64,000 bases of DNA from Acinetobacter genomosp. 15BJ (GCF_000400715.1 NZ_KE007345.1:1-64000), one strand, 5' to 3'. Counted from the stretch's first letter, positions 1-9,053 are shown. Notes: a model not told the origin generated them from the sequence alone. Translations and numbers: made by a program.

Positions 1-49
1 TCTCTTAATGATCTTCTCGATGATTCGTCATCATCAAGCTAGGTCGGCT

Positions 50-77
50 ATATTACTCTCAATTTCTTAAAAGTCAA
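50..77 (-). promoter_or_regulatory. Probable rRNA-operon promoter, proximal (leftward)
   Basis: Read on the minus strand there is a -35 TTGACT (72-77), a 16-bp spacer and a -10 TAATAT (50-55), followed by a GC-rich discriminator (GCCGACC) as is usual for stringently controlled stable-RNA promoters. No protein-coding frame covers this region. I infer that it drives an rRNA operon lying left of the window; the 16S gene itself is not visible, so the target is unproven. Confidence 0.5.
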
Positions 78-189
78 CAGGTAATTTAGATATTTAGCAA
101 ACTTATCAACCAATCCAAGAATCTAACCTCTCTAGCCAAATCCTTGTTTCTCAACAAGTTTTTATCTGCATCACCGCCGATGGATGTGC

Positions 190-217
190 ATTCTACAGCA
201 TTTCCAAACCAACACAA
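190..217 (-). promoter_or_regulatory. Probable rRNA-operon promoter, distal (leftward)
   Basis: On the minus strand TTGTGT (212-217), a 16-bp spacer and TAGAAT (190-195) form a second sigma-70-like promoter about 140 bp upstream of the first. A/T-rich sequence just upstream (about 220-275) could act as an UP element. Tandem promoters of this kind are typical of rrn operons. The rest of 1-374 holds only this leader/promoter region and the upstream region of the yfiR-like gene. Confidence 0.4.
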
Positions 218-374
218 CCCCCTTTTTCAAATTTATTTAAATTATTGTATCAGGCGACTATTTTTTAAACTGAACAGTTACTTTTAATGCCTTTTCTTTG
301 TGTTTAAGAACTTTTTTTAAACAATTAAGTCCAGTAGAATATGTCTCTTGCTTCACATTTTTTGGCACTTTTGA

Positions 375-887
375 TTGAAAATACGGTTTGCTGGTAAAAA
401 GGCTCGATATTTATTGCTTGCTACAGCTTTTGCTGCGAGCCCGCTTTGCTATGCCATATCAACGCATAACTTTTATGAGTTGGCTTTATCAATATTAAGT
501 TATAGCAAATGGTCGAATACAAATCGTCCAACCATTTGTGTCATAGACAATCAAGATGCTGCAAATCAGTTCCAAAGCAATATTCGTCAGCTTGCTTATG
601 AATATCAAGTTCAGGCGGTCAGTGCTAAAGACTTCCCCAAAACAGAATGTCATGTTGCCTATTTCACAACAACATCACCGCAACAACAGCAAAACTTGAT
701 TCAAGCCTATCCCTCCCGATCGTTGCTTTCATTGAGTACCAATAACCCAGCCTGTGAAATTGGCAGTATTTTCTGCTTATATAATAAGAAGACCTTTTCT
801 ACTTTTAAGGTAAATTTGGATGCATTAAGTTATTCCAAAGTACATATTGATCCTCGTGTTTTACTTTTAGCAAAGAATGCAGGGTGA
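375..887 (+). CDS. yfiR: YfiR-like periplasmic repressor of a diguanylate cyclase
   Basis: A 170-residue exported protein with a signal peptide (about residues 1-27, ending LCYA) and a YfiR/DUF4154-type domain. Two cysteine pairs (C55/C92 and C127/C134) resemble the disulfide-forming pairs of YfiR. In the known YfiBNR system YfiR binds the periplasmic domain of the cyclase YfiN and keeps it off until the lipoprotein YfiB sequesters YfiR. The TTG start at 375 is the first possible start after an in-frame TGA at 372 and gives a complete signal peptide, though no clear ribosome site precedes it. The stop overlaps the next gene, so the three genes are translationally coupled. Function is inferred from domain and gene order. 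Confidence 0.75.
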   Translation: MKIRFAGKKARYLLLATAFAASPLCYAISTHNFYELALSILSYSKWSNTNRPTICVIDNQDAANQFQSNIRQLAYEYQVQAVSAKDFPKTECHVAYFTTTSPQQQQNLIQAYPSRSLLSLSTNNPACEIGSIFCLYNKKTFSTFKVNLDALSYSKVHIDPRVLLLAKNAG

Positions 888-2116
888 ACAGGATGATTTC
901 TAATTTATATCAATCAACTTCTTTGCACGCATTATTCCGTAAGTCACAGTTTGCGATCTTTGCAATTACTTTCGTAATTTGTTCTTTTACCTTTGCCACA
1001 ATTTCCATGTTCACTATGGAAACCTATGCAAAACAAAATTTACAGTTACTAAGCCAGACCGTTTTGGAGCGTGTTCAGCCAGCCGTGGTGTTTAGAGATA
1101 AAGGTGCAATTGATCAGATCCTTGATGATTACACCAGCGAACATGCTATACGTAGTATTCATGTTTATGATCCGCAACAACAACTATTGGCTGAAAGTAC
1201 CAAAAAAGTTGCACATACTTCCGTGATGCAAGATTTAATGGATCGTTGGTTTTTACATGATCCAGTTAAACTCATGGTGGTTCATCATAAGAAAAAAGTA
1301 GGCGAACTGGTGCTCTATGGTAGCTCCGAGAATATTTTGCACTTTTTAAAGACCATTATTATCGGTCTTGCAATTTCAATGTTCTTCATTGTGATTGCTT
1401 TATTGTGGTCTGTGAATATTACCTATCGCCAAATTATGCAAGCAATCAAGCCACTCACCCATATTGCACAATTGGTCAGTGATCAAAAGGCCTATAATTT
1501 ACGTTTTCCAAACAACCATATTCACGAATTTCAAAATTTAAATACCGTATTTAATGAGCTGTTAGAAGAAATCCAAATTTGGCATACTCATTTGCAAAAA
1601 GAAAATCGTCAACTTTCATTCCAAGCTCATCATGATCAACTGACGAGCTTGCCAAATCGCCATTATTTTTATCAAGAGTTATTTAATATCTTCGAAAACC
1701 CGCAATATCGTCACAACTCGGCCTTATTATTTATCGACAATAATAAGTTTAAAATGATTAATGATGAGTATGGGCATTTAGCGGGTGATGCGGTTTTAAA
1801 AGAAATGGCGTCTCGTTTAAGGCTATCGGTTCGCCATGAGGATTTCATTGCTCGTTTAGGTGGTGACGAGTTTGCCATCATTCTACATGCAATCCATCAC
1901 ACTGATCATTTAACAACAATCGCTGAAGGCGTTCTCGCAAGTTGTGAGCAGCCTTTAGCGTTCAACGGACAAATGATTCATTTCGGTTTTAGCTTAGGGG
2001 TTGCTTTTTCTCAGTTTGCAGAGAATCCAGAGGATTTAATTATGCAAGCCGATCAAGCCATGTATAAAGCTAAAAATTTAAACCCACATTGGTTTCTTTA
2101 TAAACCAGAAATTTAG
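884..2116 (+). CDS. yfiN: Membrane diguanylate cyclase, YfiN/TpbB type
   Basis: Makes cyclic-di-GMP from two GTP at the inner membrane. Two membrane helices (about residues 20-45 and 155-178) bracket a periplasmic CHASE8-like sensor segment, followed by a HAMP-like linker and a GGDEF domain. The active-site GGDEF is intact at residues 326-330 (RLGGDEF), and an RxxD inhibitory site (RHED) lies just before it, so product inhibition is expected. The GTG at 884 overlaps the yfiR stop; an ATG at 893 with AGGGTG 7 bp upstream is an equally good start. Position between yfiR and yfiB supports redox or envelope-stress control of c-di-GMP. No EAL domain is present. Confidence 0.85.
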   Translation: MNRMISNLYQSTSLHALFRKSQFAIFAITFVICSFTFATISMFTMETYAKQNLQLLSQTVLERVQPAVVFRDKGAIDQILDDYTSEHAIRSIHVYDPQQQLLAESTKKVAHTSVMQDLMDRWFLHDPVKLMVVHHKKKVGELVLYGSSENILHFLKTIIIGLAISMFFIVIALLWSVNITYRQIMQAIKPLTHIAQLVSDQKAYNLRFPNNHIHEFQNLNTVFNELLEEIQIWHTHLQKENRQLSFQAHHDQLTSLPNRHYFYQELFNIFENPQYRHNSALLFIDNNKFKMINDEYGHLAGDAVLKEMASRLRLSVRHEDFIARLGGDEFAIILHAIHHTDHLTTIAEGVLASCEQPLAFNGQMIHFGFSLGVAFSQFAENPEDLIMQADQAMYKAKNLNPHWFLYKPEI

Positions 2117-2124
2117 GACATGTT

Positions 2125-2604
2125 ATGCGCACTCACACCATTAAAATTTCATTTATTGCGTTGCTCTGCCTAACATTGGCTGGCTGCTTGAGTTTTGGCC
2201 CATTGAAATATCGTCAGGTCAAAATGTTGAAAAAAGAAGGTTTCGTACTGACAGATGAAGGCTGGACACTGGGCCTACCTGAACGTTTATTATTTGATTT
2301 TAATAAGGCAGAGATCAAACCTGAACATCAAAAAGAGATTGTTCGTTTGGCCACTCAATTAAATAAATATGATTTACAAAAATTAAAAATTGTTGGTCAT
2401 ACCGATGATATTGGTAATCCTGAATACAATCAGAAACTCTCTGAAGAACGTGCTCAAAGTGTTTCAACAATTTTTGTCGCTCAAGGCTTTAAGCAAAATA
2501 ACCTAACGGTAGTGGGTCGCGGCTCAAGCCAGCCTTTTGTAGCCAATACATCAGATGAAAACCGTGCCAGCAACCGTCGAGTGAATGTCATCATTATCCC
2601 ATAA
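2125..2604 (+). CDS. yfiB: YfiB-like OmpA-family outer membrane lipoprotein
   Basis: A 159-residue lipoprotein with lipobox LAGC (Cys20) and an OmpA/Pal-type peptidoglycan-binding domain (about residues 50-158) carrying the family signature GHTDDIGNPEYNQKLSEERA and the closing NRASNRRVNV. In the known system YfiB sits in the outer membrane, binds peptidoglycan and captures YfiR, thereby activating YfiN. It is the last gene of the three-gene unit, 8 bp after yfiN, and is followed directly by a strong terminator. A generic OmpA-like lipoprotein is the alternative, but the operon makes YfiB most likely. Confidence 0.8.
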   Translation: MRTHTIKISFIALLCLTLAGCLSFGPLKYRQVKMLKKEGFVLTDEGWTLGLPERLLFDFNKAEIKPEHQKEIVRLATQLNKYDLQKLKIVGHTDDIGNPEYNQKLSEERAQSVSTIFVAQGFKQNNLTVVGRGSSQPFVANTSDENRASNRRVNVIIIP

Positions 2605-2618
2605 ATGCTCATCGCGAT

Positions 2619-2650
2619 AAAAAAACCGACTGAATAAAGTCGGTTTTTTT
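2619..2650. terminator. Bidirectional rho-independent terminator
   Basis: A 10-bp stem AAAAACCGAC/GTCGGTTTTT with an 8-nt loop, flanked by A and T runs, between the convergent yfiB and metallophosphoesterase genes; it can serve both. Confidence 0.9.
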
Positions 2651-2652
2651 AT

Positions 2653-3699
2653 TTAAATCAGTTCAATGATATCAATCGTTGGTGGCACCCGAAATCGAAA
2701 GGGTACACCCACCATCCCCGTTCCAACCGTGACAAAAACATCCGCATGTTCATGTGTATAGAAACCTTTTTTATGTCCCAAAATTGAAACGCGTTTCATA
2801 ATATAACTGGTAATCCACGGCAATTCGATCTGTCCGCCATGAGTATGTCCCGACAGCATTAATGGCCGTGTCGGTAGTTCTGGCACCATATCAACCGTAT
2901 CTGGATTGTGCGACAAAATTAGCCAAGGTTTGTCTTGAGGTAAATCAGGCATAAAGCGCATATTCGCCTTGCCTGCCCATAGATCTCCAATTCCGATCAG
3001 ACGAAACTCATCAAAATCAACAATTTTCCCTTCGATATCTATGACATTGTTCTGTTCGAGTGCCTGACTTAATAATGCCTGAATTGGAGGGCCTGGATAT
3101 TGTTCATCATGATTGCCAGGTACAGAATAAACAGGTGCCTGAATTTGCTTTAAAACCTCAAGCTCCTGTATCAAGCGGTTTTCAGGTTCGTAGGTCCAAT
3201 CACCTGCTACCACCACCAGATCAGGTTGCTCTTGATTGAGTCTCTTCACAATGCTTTTTAATTGTCGCTCATGTCCTGAAAACAAACCAACATGCATATC
3301 TGCAACTAAAGCGACTTTAATTGGTCGGGTAAATTCACGTTCTGAATTGAGTCGATACTGATGATGTTTAACATGAATTTGATGAGGTTCAATAAAACGG
3401 GCATAGACCAACACACTGCTCAATAAAAAAATAAAGCCCGCCTGATGTAAGCTGTAATATTCAACCCAACCGGCATATAAACTAAAAAAACACAGTGGCA
3501 GCAATAAATAAGAAAGATAAAAAGCCAGTAAATGAACGAAAGCTTTAAAAGGATGAATGGTTTCCGTGCGGGCTTGGTGAATCCAAGCCTGAATTAGTGC
3601 CCAAAGCGCCAATACGGCAAAAATAAGGTAAAAACCAATAATAACAGTATCTGAATTCGACATTACAGCCCTCATTAATTTCACTTTAGGGACAGACAA
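2653..3699 (-). CDS. Membrane-anchored metallophosphoesterase (YkuE/YaeI-like)
   Basis: A 348-residue protein with three or four N-terminal membrane segments (about residues 15-110) and a calcineurin-like phosphoesterase domain. All five metal-binding blocks are present in order: VADMHVG, VVAGDWT, GNHDEQ, LSHNPD and SGHTHGGQ. Relatives hydrolyse phosphodiesters or pyrophosphates at the membrane, some acting on UDP-diacylglucosamine-like lipids; the substrate here cannot be read from sequence. The start could instead be the ATG encoding M13. It stands alone, divergent from the phospholipase D gene. Confidence 0.8.
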   Translation of the reverse strand: MSVPKVKLMRAVMSNSDTVIIGFYLIFAVLALWALIQAWIHQARTETIHPFKAFVHLLAFYLSYLLLPLCFFSLYAGWVEYYSLHQAGFIFLLSSVLVYARFIEPHQIHVKHHQYRLNSEREFTRPIKVALVADMHVGLFSGHERQLKSIVKRLNQEQPDLVVVAGDWTYEPENRLIQELEVLKQIQAPVYSVPGNHDEQYPGPPIQALLSQALEQNNVIDIEGKIVDFDEFRLIGIGDLWAGKANMRFMPDLPQDKPWLILSHNPDTVDMVPELPTRPLMLSGHTHGGQIELPWITSYIMKRVSILGHKKGFYTHEHADVFVTVGTGMVGVPFRFRVPPTIDIIELI

Positions 3700-3766
3700 T
3701 TCATCTTATATTTATCTTTTTCGATGAAATGGTATACTCGAGCCCAACTTTTAATCAGTAACGATT

Positions 3767-5395
3767 ATGACGCAATTTTCTCATTTAAATAGCAAACATA
3801 CAAAGATAAGTACAACCGCTTACAATAAAAGTATGATTGCGATTTATTGCTCAATTGCACTGACCGTTACCGGTTGTAGTACCTTACCTAAACATAAAAT
3901 TGAACCTGTCATTCAAACAACCACACAAATCGACACCTCACAAACATCTTTAGCACAAGTGATTCGCCCCCTACAAGAACAGCACCCAGAGCTAACGGGT
4001 TATCACGTTTTATATGAACCACTAGAAGCACTTGCAGCTCGACTTCGTTTAATTGATAAAGCCGAAAAGACCTTAGATTTACAATATTATATTTGGGACA
4101 ATGACAAAGTTGGGGCTTTGGCCTTGCATGCACTGATCCGTGCTGCAGATCGCGGTGTTCGAGTTCGACTACTCATTGATGATAATAATGCCAAGCATAC
4201 CGAAGGTATTTTTTTAGCTTTGGCACAACACCCCAATATCGAGGTAAAACTCTTTAATCCTTACCGTTTCCGAAAATATCGTGCAATTGATATGGTATTG
4301 GACTTAAAGCGCATTAACCGTCGTATGCATAATAAAAGCTTTATTGCCGACCATCAGGTAGCCTTGATTGGTGGGCGAAATATGACCAACCAATACTACA
4401 ATGTCAGTGATACCTATCAGTTTTCTGACGTAGATGTGATGCTATTCGGCACCGCTGTAAATGATATTTCCAAATCATTTGATGATTACTGGAATCATGA
4501 ATATGCCTACGATGTCCGAGAAGTGGTTAAACAACGTGCTCACCGTTTAAGCTATGAAAGTCTGAAAGAGCAACTTGATGAGCACTATAAAAGAATCACG
4601 GTACAAAACTATATTGATTTAACCAGCCGCTCTCAAGCTGTCGACGCACTCATGGATCGGGATATTTCACTCGATTGGGTCAAAGCAGAGGTGGTAAAAG
4701 ACTCACCTGATAAAATTAAATCTAAAGCTAAAAAAGAAGAGCATCTCAACTTCCAGTTAATTAACCACCTCGAACAACCAGAAAAAAATATCGATTTAAT
4801 TTCTGCTTATTTTGTTCCAGAAAAAAAAGGAACAAAAATTTTAAGTGATTTGGCACAAGATGGTATCGAAGTCAGAGTATTGACCAACTCCTTTAAGGCC
4901 AATGATGTTGCAGTCGTGCATGCCTTTTATGGTAAATACCGCCAAGAACTGCTGGAAAATGGTGTACAACTGTACGAATTTCTACCCGCTTTAGATAAAA
5001 GTGATCTGGATAAACATACTGAAGAGCTCGCGAAAAAAGCCAAAGTCAATATCAAAGGTCTAAGCCGTTCGAGTCTACATGCCAAACTCATGGCACTCGA
5101 TGAGAAACAAGTCTTTATTGGTTCTTTTAATTTTGATCCACGTTCAGCTTATTTGAACACTGAGATTGGCGTATTACTGAATAGCCCTCCATTGGCACAA
5201 GCAGTGCATGCGACTATGGATCAAAACTTAAAGACTTATGCCTATCGCTTGGTTTTAGATGCCAACAAGAAAATTACGTGGCAACGTGAAACGCCACAAG
5301 GTTCTCTGATTTATACCAAAGAACCCAAGATGAAATGGTGGCAAAGAGCTGGAATGAAAGTGATTTCATGGCTCCCGATTGAAGGGTTTATGTAG
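3767..5395 (+). CDS. clsC: Phospholipase D-family lipoprotein, cardiolipin synthase C-like
   Basis: A 542-residue protein with two HKD phosphodiesterase motifs: H188-x-K190-x4-D195 (HNKSFIAD) and H438-x-K440-x4-D445 (HAKLMALD). The two-domain layout and length match the ClsC/YmdC group, which makes cardiolipin from phosphatidylglycerol and phosphatidylethanolamine. A lipobox-like TVTGC near residue 37 suggests a lipoprotein; translation from the ATG at 3833 (M23) would give a more normal signal peptide. The 3' end overlaps the convergent acyltransferase by 8 bp. Another PLD-family phospholipase is possible, but ClsC is the closest fit. Confidence 0.75.
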   Translation: MTQFSHLNSKHTKISTTAYNKSMIAIYCSIALTVTGCSTLPKHKIEPVIQTTTQIDTSQTSLAQVIRPLQEQHPELTGYHVLYEPLEALAARLRLIDKAEKTLDLQYYIWDNDKVGALALHALIRAADRGVRVRLLIDDNNAKHTEGIFLALAQHPNIEVKLFNPYRFRKYRAIDMVLDLKRINRRMHNKSFIADHQVALIGGRNMTNQYYNVSDTYQFSDVDVMLFGTAVNDISKSFDDYWNHEYAYDVREVVKQRAHRLSYESLKEQLDEHYKRITVQNYIDLTSRSQAVDALMDRDISLDWVKAEVVKDSPDKIKSKAKKEEHLNFQLINHLEQPEKNIDLISAYFVPEKKGTKILSDLAQDGIEVRVLTNSFKANDVAVVHAFYGKYRQELLENGVQLYEFLPALDKSDLDKHTEELAKKAKVNIKGLSRSSLHAKLMALDEKQVFIGSFNFDPRSAYLNTEIGVLLNSPPLAQAVHATMDQNLKTYAYRLVLDANKKITWQRETPQGSLIYTKEPKMKWWQRAGMKVISWLPIEGFM

Positions 5396-6218
5396 TTTCC
5401 ACGCTTTCTGGTAGCACGGACAATACCTTTCGCTGCAAGCGCTCTAGGCCAGCGCGCATTTGGCGGTCGACTTCCTTGGTCAATGTTTCTACCGTATGCC
5501 CTTCGACTGGAATGGCAGGTAATGTCATTAAATGTGCGGTGACTTGAGGCATCTCCAAAACACGTTGCACATGTTCTGCAAATGTCATTTCACCGATAAA
5601 CGGCGCAACTAAATCCAGTTCACCATGTTGGTTCACATAGCAAATCACACAAATCTGCACAGGGCGTTGCGCTTCAATTGCAGCACCTAATAAGCGACCA
5701 TGTACTTTTTTGACTTTACTGCCATCGGTGGTCGTTGCTTCAGGAAAGAACAGTACAGGAATATCTTGCTTTAAGAATTCAGTAATTTGCTCACGAATTC
5801 GAATCGAATCACCTGAGCCACGCTTAATAAATAAAGTGCCACCGCCTTTTGCCAAATTGCCTAAAATAGGCCATTTTTCAACTTCGGCTTTGGCCAAGAA
5901 AAAGATGCGTGCACCTGAGCCCAACACAGCCACATCTAACCAAGAAATATGGTTACTCACCCATAAGGCAGGCTCACGAGGAATAGTGCCATGGACTTGT
6001 ACTTCAATATTAAAGACTTCACACAAACGACGGCAGAAATACTGTACATAACGGGTATTTACTGGATTATTCGGATCTTTATACAAACCATGACGGTAAA
6101 TGAGATAGAAACCTTCACCAATCGTCTCCAGACCTGAGGCTAATTTTTTACTGTATAAACTAAACTTCGAAAACAAACTTAAAGGTGTGTTATTTACTGT
6201 TGTTGCTTGTTGAGTCAT
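5388..6218 (-). CDS. 1-acyl-sn-glycerol-3-phosphate acyltransferase family protein
   Basis: A 276-residue PlsC-family acyltransferase with the catalytic HX4D motif (NHISWLD, about residue 95) and the acceptor-binding block FPEATTTDG (about residue 155, FPEG-type with Ala for Gly). Such enzymes acylate lysophosphatidic acid or related lysolipids at the inner membrane. Its convergent overlap with the cardiolipin synthase-like gene makes a small lipid-metabolism neighbourhood. It could be a lyso-ornithine-lipid acyltransferase (OlsA-like) rather than housekeeping PlsC; sequence alone does not decide. Confidence 0.75.
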   Translation of the reverse strand: MTQQATTVNNTPLSLFSKFSLYSKKLASGLETIGEGFYLIYRHGLYKDPNNPVNTRYVQYFCRRLCEVFNIEVQVHGTIPREPALWVSNHISWLDVAVLGSGARIFFLAKAEVEKWPILGNLAKGGGTLFIKRGSGDSIRIREQITEFLKQDIPVLFFPEATTTDGSKVKKVHGRLLGAAIEAQRPVQICVICYVNQHGELDLVAPFIGEMTFAEHVQRVLEMPQVTAHLMTLPAIPVEGHTVETLTKEVDRQMRAGLERLQRKVLSVLPESVETT

Positions 6219-6408
6219 AAATTCTTAAAACCGTACGCATGTATGCACGTGTGCATTGGATTAGTCTTGTTATATCATGCCGATATCAACTTATAGAAGT
6301 TTCCTCCATAACAAAAAACGAATGTGAGCATAAATTTTTTCAATTTCAAAAGATTTATCAGATCAAATATTATAAATAAATCGAATTTACAGATTAAAAG
6401 GTGATGTG

Positions 6409-6549
6409 ATGAACCAGCAAAGCACGGCATCTGAGCCACAAACCACGATTCCTTATGGCTATGCCTTAAGAATGTTTCTAGGATGGTCAATTTTGTATAT
6501 TGGAACATTAGTCGGATTCATTGAACTTTTACGTCGTAATGTCATATAA
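6409..6549 (+). CDS. Small single-pass membrane protein, 46 residues
   Basis: ATG at 6409 is preceded by AGGTGA at a good distance. The frame gives a polar N-terminus of about 17 residues followed by one hydrophobic helix (MFLGWSILYIGTLVGFIEL) and a basic tail ending LRRNVI, the usual layout of a small inner-membrane protein. It lies 75 bp upstream of hflX on the same strand. I do not recognise a family. No other credible gene occupies 6219-6623. Confidence 0.6.
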   Translation: MNQQSTASEPQTTIPYGYALRMFLGWSILYIGTLVGFIELLRRNVI

Positions 6550-6623
6550 ATCTACTAAGTCTTTGCCCTTTGCTTGAAGTTTATTCTAGAATAAGACTTT
6601 AAAAATAAGGATTTCAGAGCAGC

Positions 6624-7967
6624 GTGGAAAATTTTGAGCAGCGTCAAAGTGGTGAACGGGCAATTTTAGTCAGTGTATCCGTTCAACTTCTCGATGATCT
6701 CGATGCTGAAGAGTTTCAATTACTCGCCCAATCCGCAGGCGCTGAAATCCTTGAACATCTCTCAGTTCAACGTAATAGACCTGATCCGAAGTTTTTCGTC
6801 GGTTCAGGTAAAGTGGATGAGATTGCAGAGCTGGTTCAGACTTTCGAAGCGGAATTGGTGATTTTCGACCATTCGCTCTCGCCCGCACAAGAACGTAATC
6901 TAGAACGAATTCTCAAATGTCGCGTAATTGACCGCACTGGTTTAATTCTGGATATCTTTGCACTCCGTGCACGTACTCATGAAGGGAAATTACAGGTTGA
7001 GTTAGCTCAGCTTAAACATTTATCCACCCGTTTAATTCGTGGTTTTACGGGCAACTTAGAACAACAAAAAGGTGGTATCGGCTTACGTGGCCCTGGTGAG
7101 TCACAGCTGGAAACAGACCGCCGCTTGATTCGAGTGCGTATTACTCAACTCAAAGACAAACTGGTCAAAGTACAGCAAACCCGTTTACAGGGACGTGCCG
7201 CACGCCAAAAGGCTGCTATTCCGACAATTTCGTTGGTGGGATATACCAACGCGGGCAAATCGACTTTATTTAATATCCTAGCCAAAAGCGATGTTTATGC
7301 TGCCGATCAACTGTTTGCGACTCTCGATCCAACCTTACGTCGCTTAGACTGGGATGGTGTAGGTACGGTTGTACTCGCAGATACCGTCGGATTCGTTCGT
7401 AACCTGCAGCATGATTTGGTTGAATCGTTCAAAGCCACCTTAGAAGAAACATTAGAAGCGACCTTGCTGCTACACGTTATTGATAGCAGTAGTCCGAATA
7501 TGCCTGAACAGATTGAAGCGGTAGAATCCGTACTGAAAGAAATCGGTGCCGATGCCCCTATTTTGCATGTCTACAATAAAATTGATCTCAGTGGTGATGC
7601 AGCCAAAATCATTTATAAGACATCTGACATCCCCGATCGAGTCTATGTCTCTGCACATTCAGGTCAAGGTCTCGAGTTGCTCAGTCAAGCAGTGCAACAA
7701 TGTCTGATGGGACAATTACAGCAGTTTGACTTAGTGCTAAAACCCGCCTACGGTAAACTGCGTACACAACTTTATACGCTGAACGTGATTCAATCTGAAC
7801 ATTATGATGATCAGGGTGATTTGCATATATCGGTACGTATTGCACCGCATAAACTGGAACAAATCATTAAACAAGCACATTTACCATTAGACGAAATTCT
7901 TGGAAAAAAAGCTTCCTTATTTCAACGCCCTTTGGAAGAATTTGAAATAGATCATCCGTCCCTATAA
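6624..7967 (+). CDS. hflX: Ribosome-associated GTPase HflX
   Basis: A 447-residue GTPase with an N-terminal HflX glycine-rich domain (motif GSGKVDEI; linker GLRGPGESQLETDRR near residues 155-170), then a G domain with G1 GYTNAGKST (about residue 208), G3 DTVGF and G4 NKID, and a short C-terminal domain. HflX binds the 50S subunit and splits stalled or heat-damaged ribosomes. GTG start at 6624 with AAGG 13 bp upstream; no ATG gives the conserved N-terminus. Unlike the E. coli arrangement, hfq is not adjacent. Confidence 0.95.
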   Translation: MENFEQRQSGERAILVSVSVQLLDDLDAEEFQLLAQSAGAEILEHLSVQRNRPDPKFFVGSGKVDEIAELVQTFEAELVIFDHSLSPAQERNLERILKCRVIDRTGLILDIFALRARTHEGKLQVELAQLKHLSTRLIRGFTGNLEQQKGGIGLRGPGESQLETDRRLIRVRITQLKDKLVKVQQTRLQGRAARQKAAIPTISLVGYTNAGKSTLFNILAKSDVYAADQLFATLDPTLRRLDWDGVGTVVLADTVGFVRNLQHDLVESFKATLEETLEATLLLHVIDSSSPNMPEQIEAVESVLKEIGADAPILHVYNKIDLSGDAAKIIYKTSDIPDRVYVSAHSGQGLELLSQAVQQCLMGQLQQFDLVLKPAYGKLRTQLYTLNVIQSEHYDDQGDLHISVRIAPHKLEQIIKQAHLPLDEILGKKASLFQRPLEEFEIDHPSL

Positions 7968-8010
7968 TTACGATCAGCCATCGTTCCGATAAACGAGAGT
8001 TAGAGAGAAA

Positions 8011-8373
8011 ATGAAAAATATTGATTGGACAGCTTGGTTTGGCACGATTTTATTAATTATCGTCTATCGTGAAGGGGCTGTCGCAATCACGCAAGCTTTG
8101 GGTCATCCTGAATTGGGTAATCTGGTCGGACTGATTAGCTTATTAGCAACACTGTTAATCTGGAGGCGCTTTAGAAAAATCTCCAATCGCCTGATTGATA
8201 CCAACAACAAAATCTTAAAAGAAAGTGCATTTGCTTTTCTACCGATCTGTGCAGGTTCATTAATTATGCTGGTACATATGGGCAAAGAAATTCCTGCATT
8301 TTTATTTATCTTAACGTTTAGCACATTATTGCCATTATGGATTTATGCCAAAATGGCGAAGCGTTGGTTATAA
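8011..8373 (+). CDS. CidA/LrgA-family membrane protein
   Basis: A 120-residue protein with four predicted membrane helices and the family features of CidA/LrgA (a GLI-type segment in helix 2, LPICAG before helix 3). It is followed 11 bp later by an LrgB-family gene, the standard pairing. Such pairs were named for holin-like effects on murein hydrolase activity in Staphylococcus, and related pairs act in carboxylate transport, so physiological function here is open. Confidence 0.7.
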   Translation: MKNIDWTAWFGTILLIIVYREGAVAITQALGHPELGNLVGLISLLATLLIWRRFRKISNRLIDTNNKILKESAFAFLPICAGSLIMLVHMGKEIPAFLFILTFSTLLPLWIYAKMAKRWL

Positions 8374-8384
8374 GGAGCTGATCT

Positions 8385-9053
8385 ATGTCGATGGTTATTT
8401 ATGGCTTCATCATTACCTTTATCAGCTATCTTATTGCCAAACCGCTTAATCAAAAATTTCCACAAATTCCACTGATTGTATTCGGCATGTTTATTGTGAT
8501 TGCATTCTTGGCAATCTTCGGCATTCCTTACCAACAGTATATGGATAACGTGAATGGCATTTTCAACCATCTACTCGGCTATGTGACAGTTGCCTTGGCA
8601 ATTCCCTTAGCCGCGATGCGCTATGATGATCTACCGCTAAAATCGATGATTGGGATTTTATGCTTTGCCAGTATTAGTGCGGTTGCCCTACCGATGGGGC
8701 TGGCGTATTTACTGCACATGTCTGAGCCAACGATTATGGCTTTTGCAACGCGTGCTGTGACTACTCCAATCGCCTTGAACATCGCCACCCTACTGCATGC
8801 CCCTTTGATGATGGTAACACTGATTGTGATTTTATCAGGTGTGATTGGTGCGGCATTCTCCCCTTGGATTTTAAAACATATCCATGACGAACGTGCTTCT
8901 GGTCTGGCGCTAGGTTTAGCTGCGCATGCAATTGGTACAGCTCAAGCATGGCAACGTGGTCCTGTCACAGGCCGTTACGCAGCCTTTGGCATGGCAGTAA
9001 ATGGCGTATTTACAGCCATTTGGCTCCCGACCTTTATTCTATCTTTATCTTAA
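8385..9053 (+). CDS. LrgB-family membrane protein
   Basis: A 222-residue polytopic protein matching the LrgB/YohK family: several helices, the central block KSMIGI to ATRAVTTPIALNIA and the C-terminal HAIGTAQA signature. ATG at 8385 has a perfect AAGGAG at 8372. It is almost certainly co-transcribed with the CidA/LrgA-like partner. The family has been linked to cell lysis control and to export of overflow metabolites. Confidence 0.88.
   Translation: MSMVIYGFIITFISYLIAKPLNQKFPQIPLIVFGMFIVIAFLAIFGIPYQQYMDNVNGIFNHLLGYVTVALAIPLAAMRYDDLPLKSMIGILCFASISAVALPMGLAYLLHMSEPTIMAFATRAVTTPIALNIATLLHAPLMMVTLIVILSGVIGAAFSPWILKHIHDERASGLALGLAAHAIGTAQAWQRGPVTGRYAAFGMAVNGVFTAIWLPTFILSLS

Noticed and set aside
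6243..6256. Short inverted repeat ATGCAC-GT-GTGCAT upstream of the acyltransferase
   Set aside because: Six-base arms are frequent by chance, and no second copy or known consensus was recognised.
6275..6508. 77-residue minus-strand frame over the small membrane protein
   Set aside because: No ribosome site and no sensible protein features; the plus-strand 46-residue frame is better supported.
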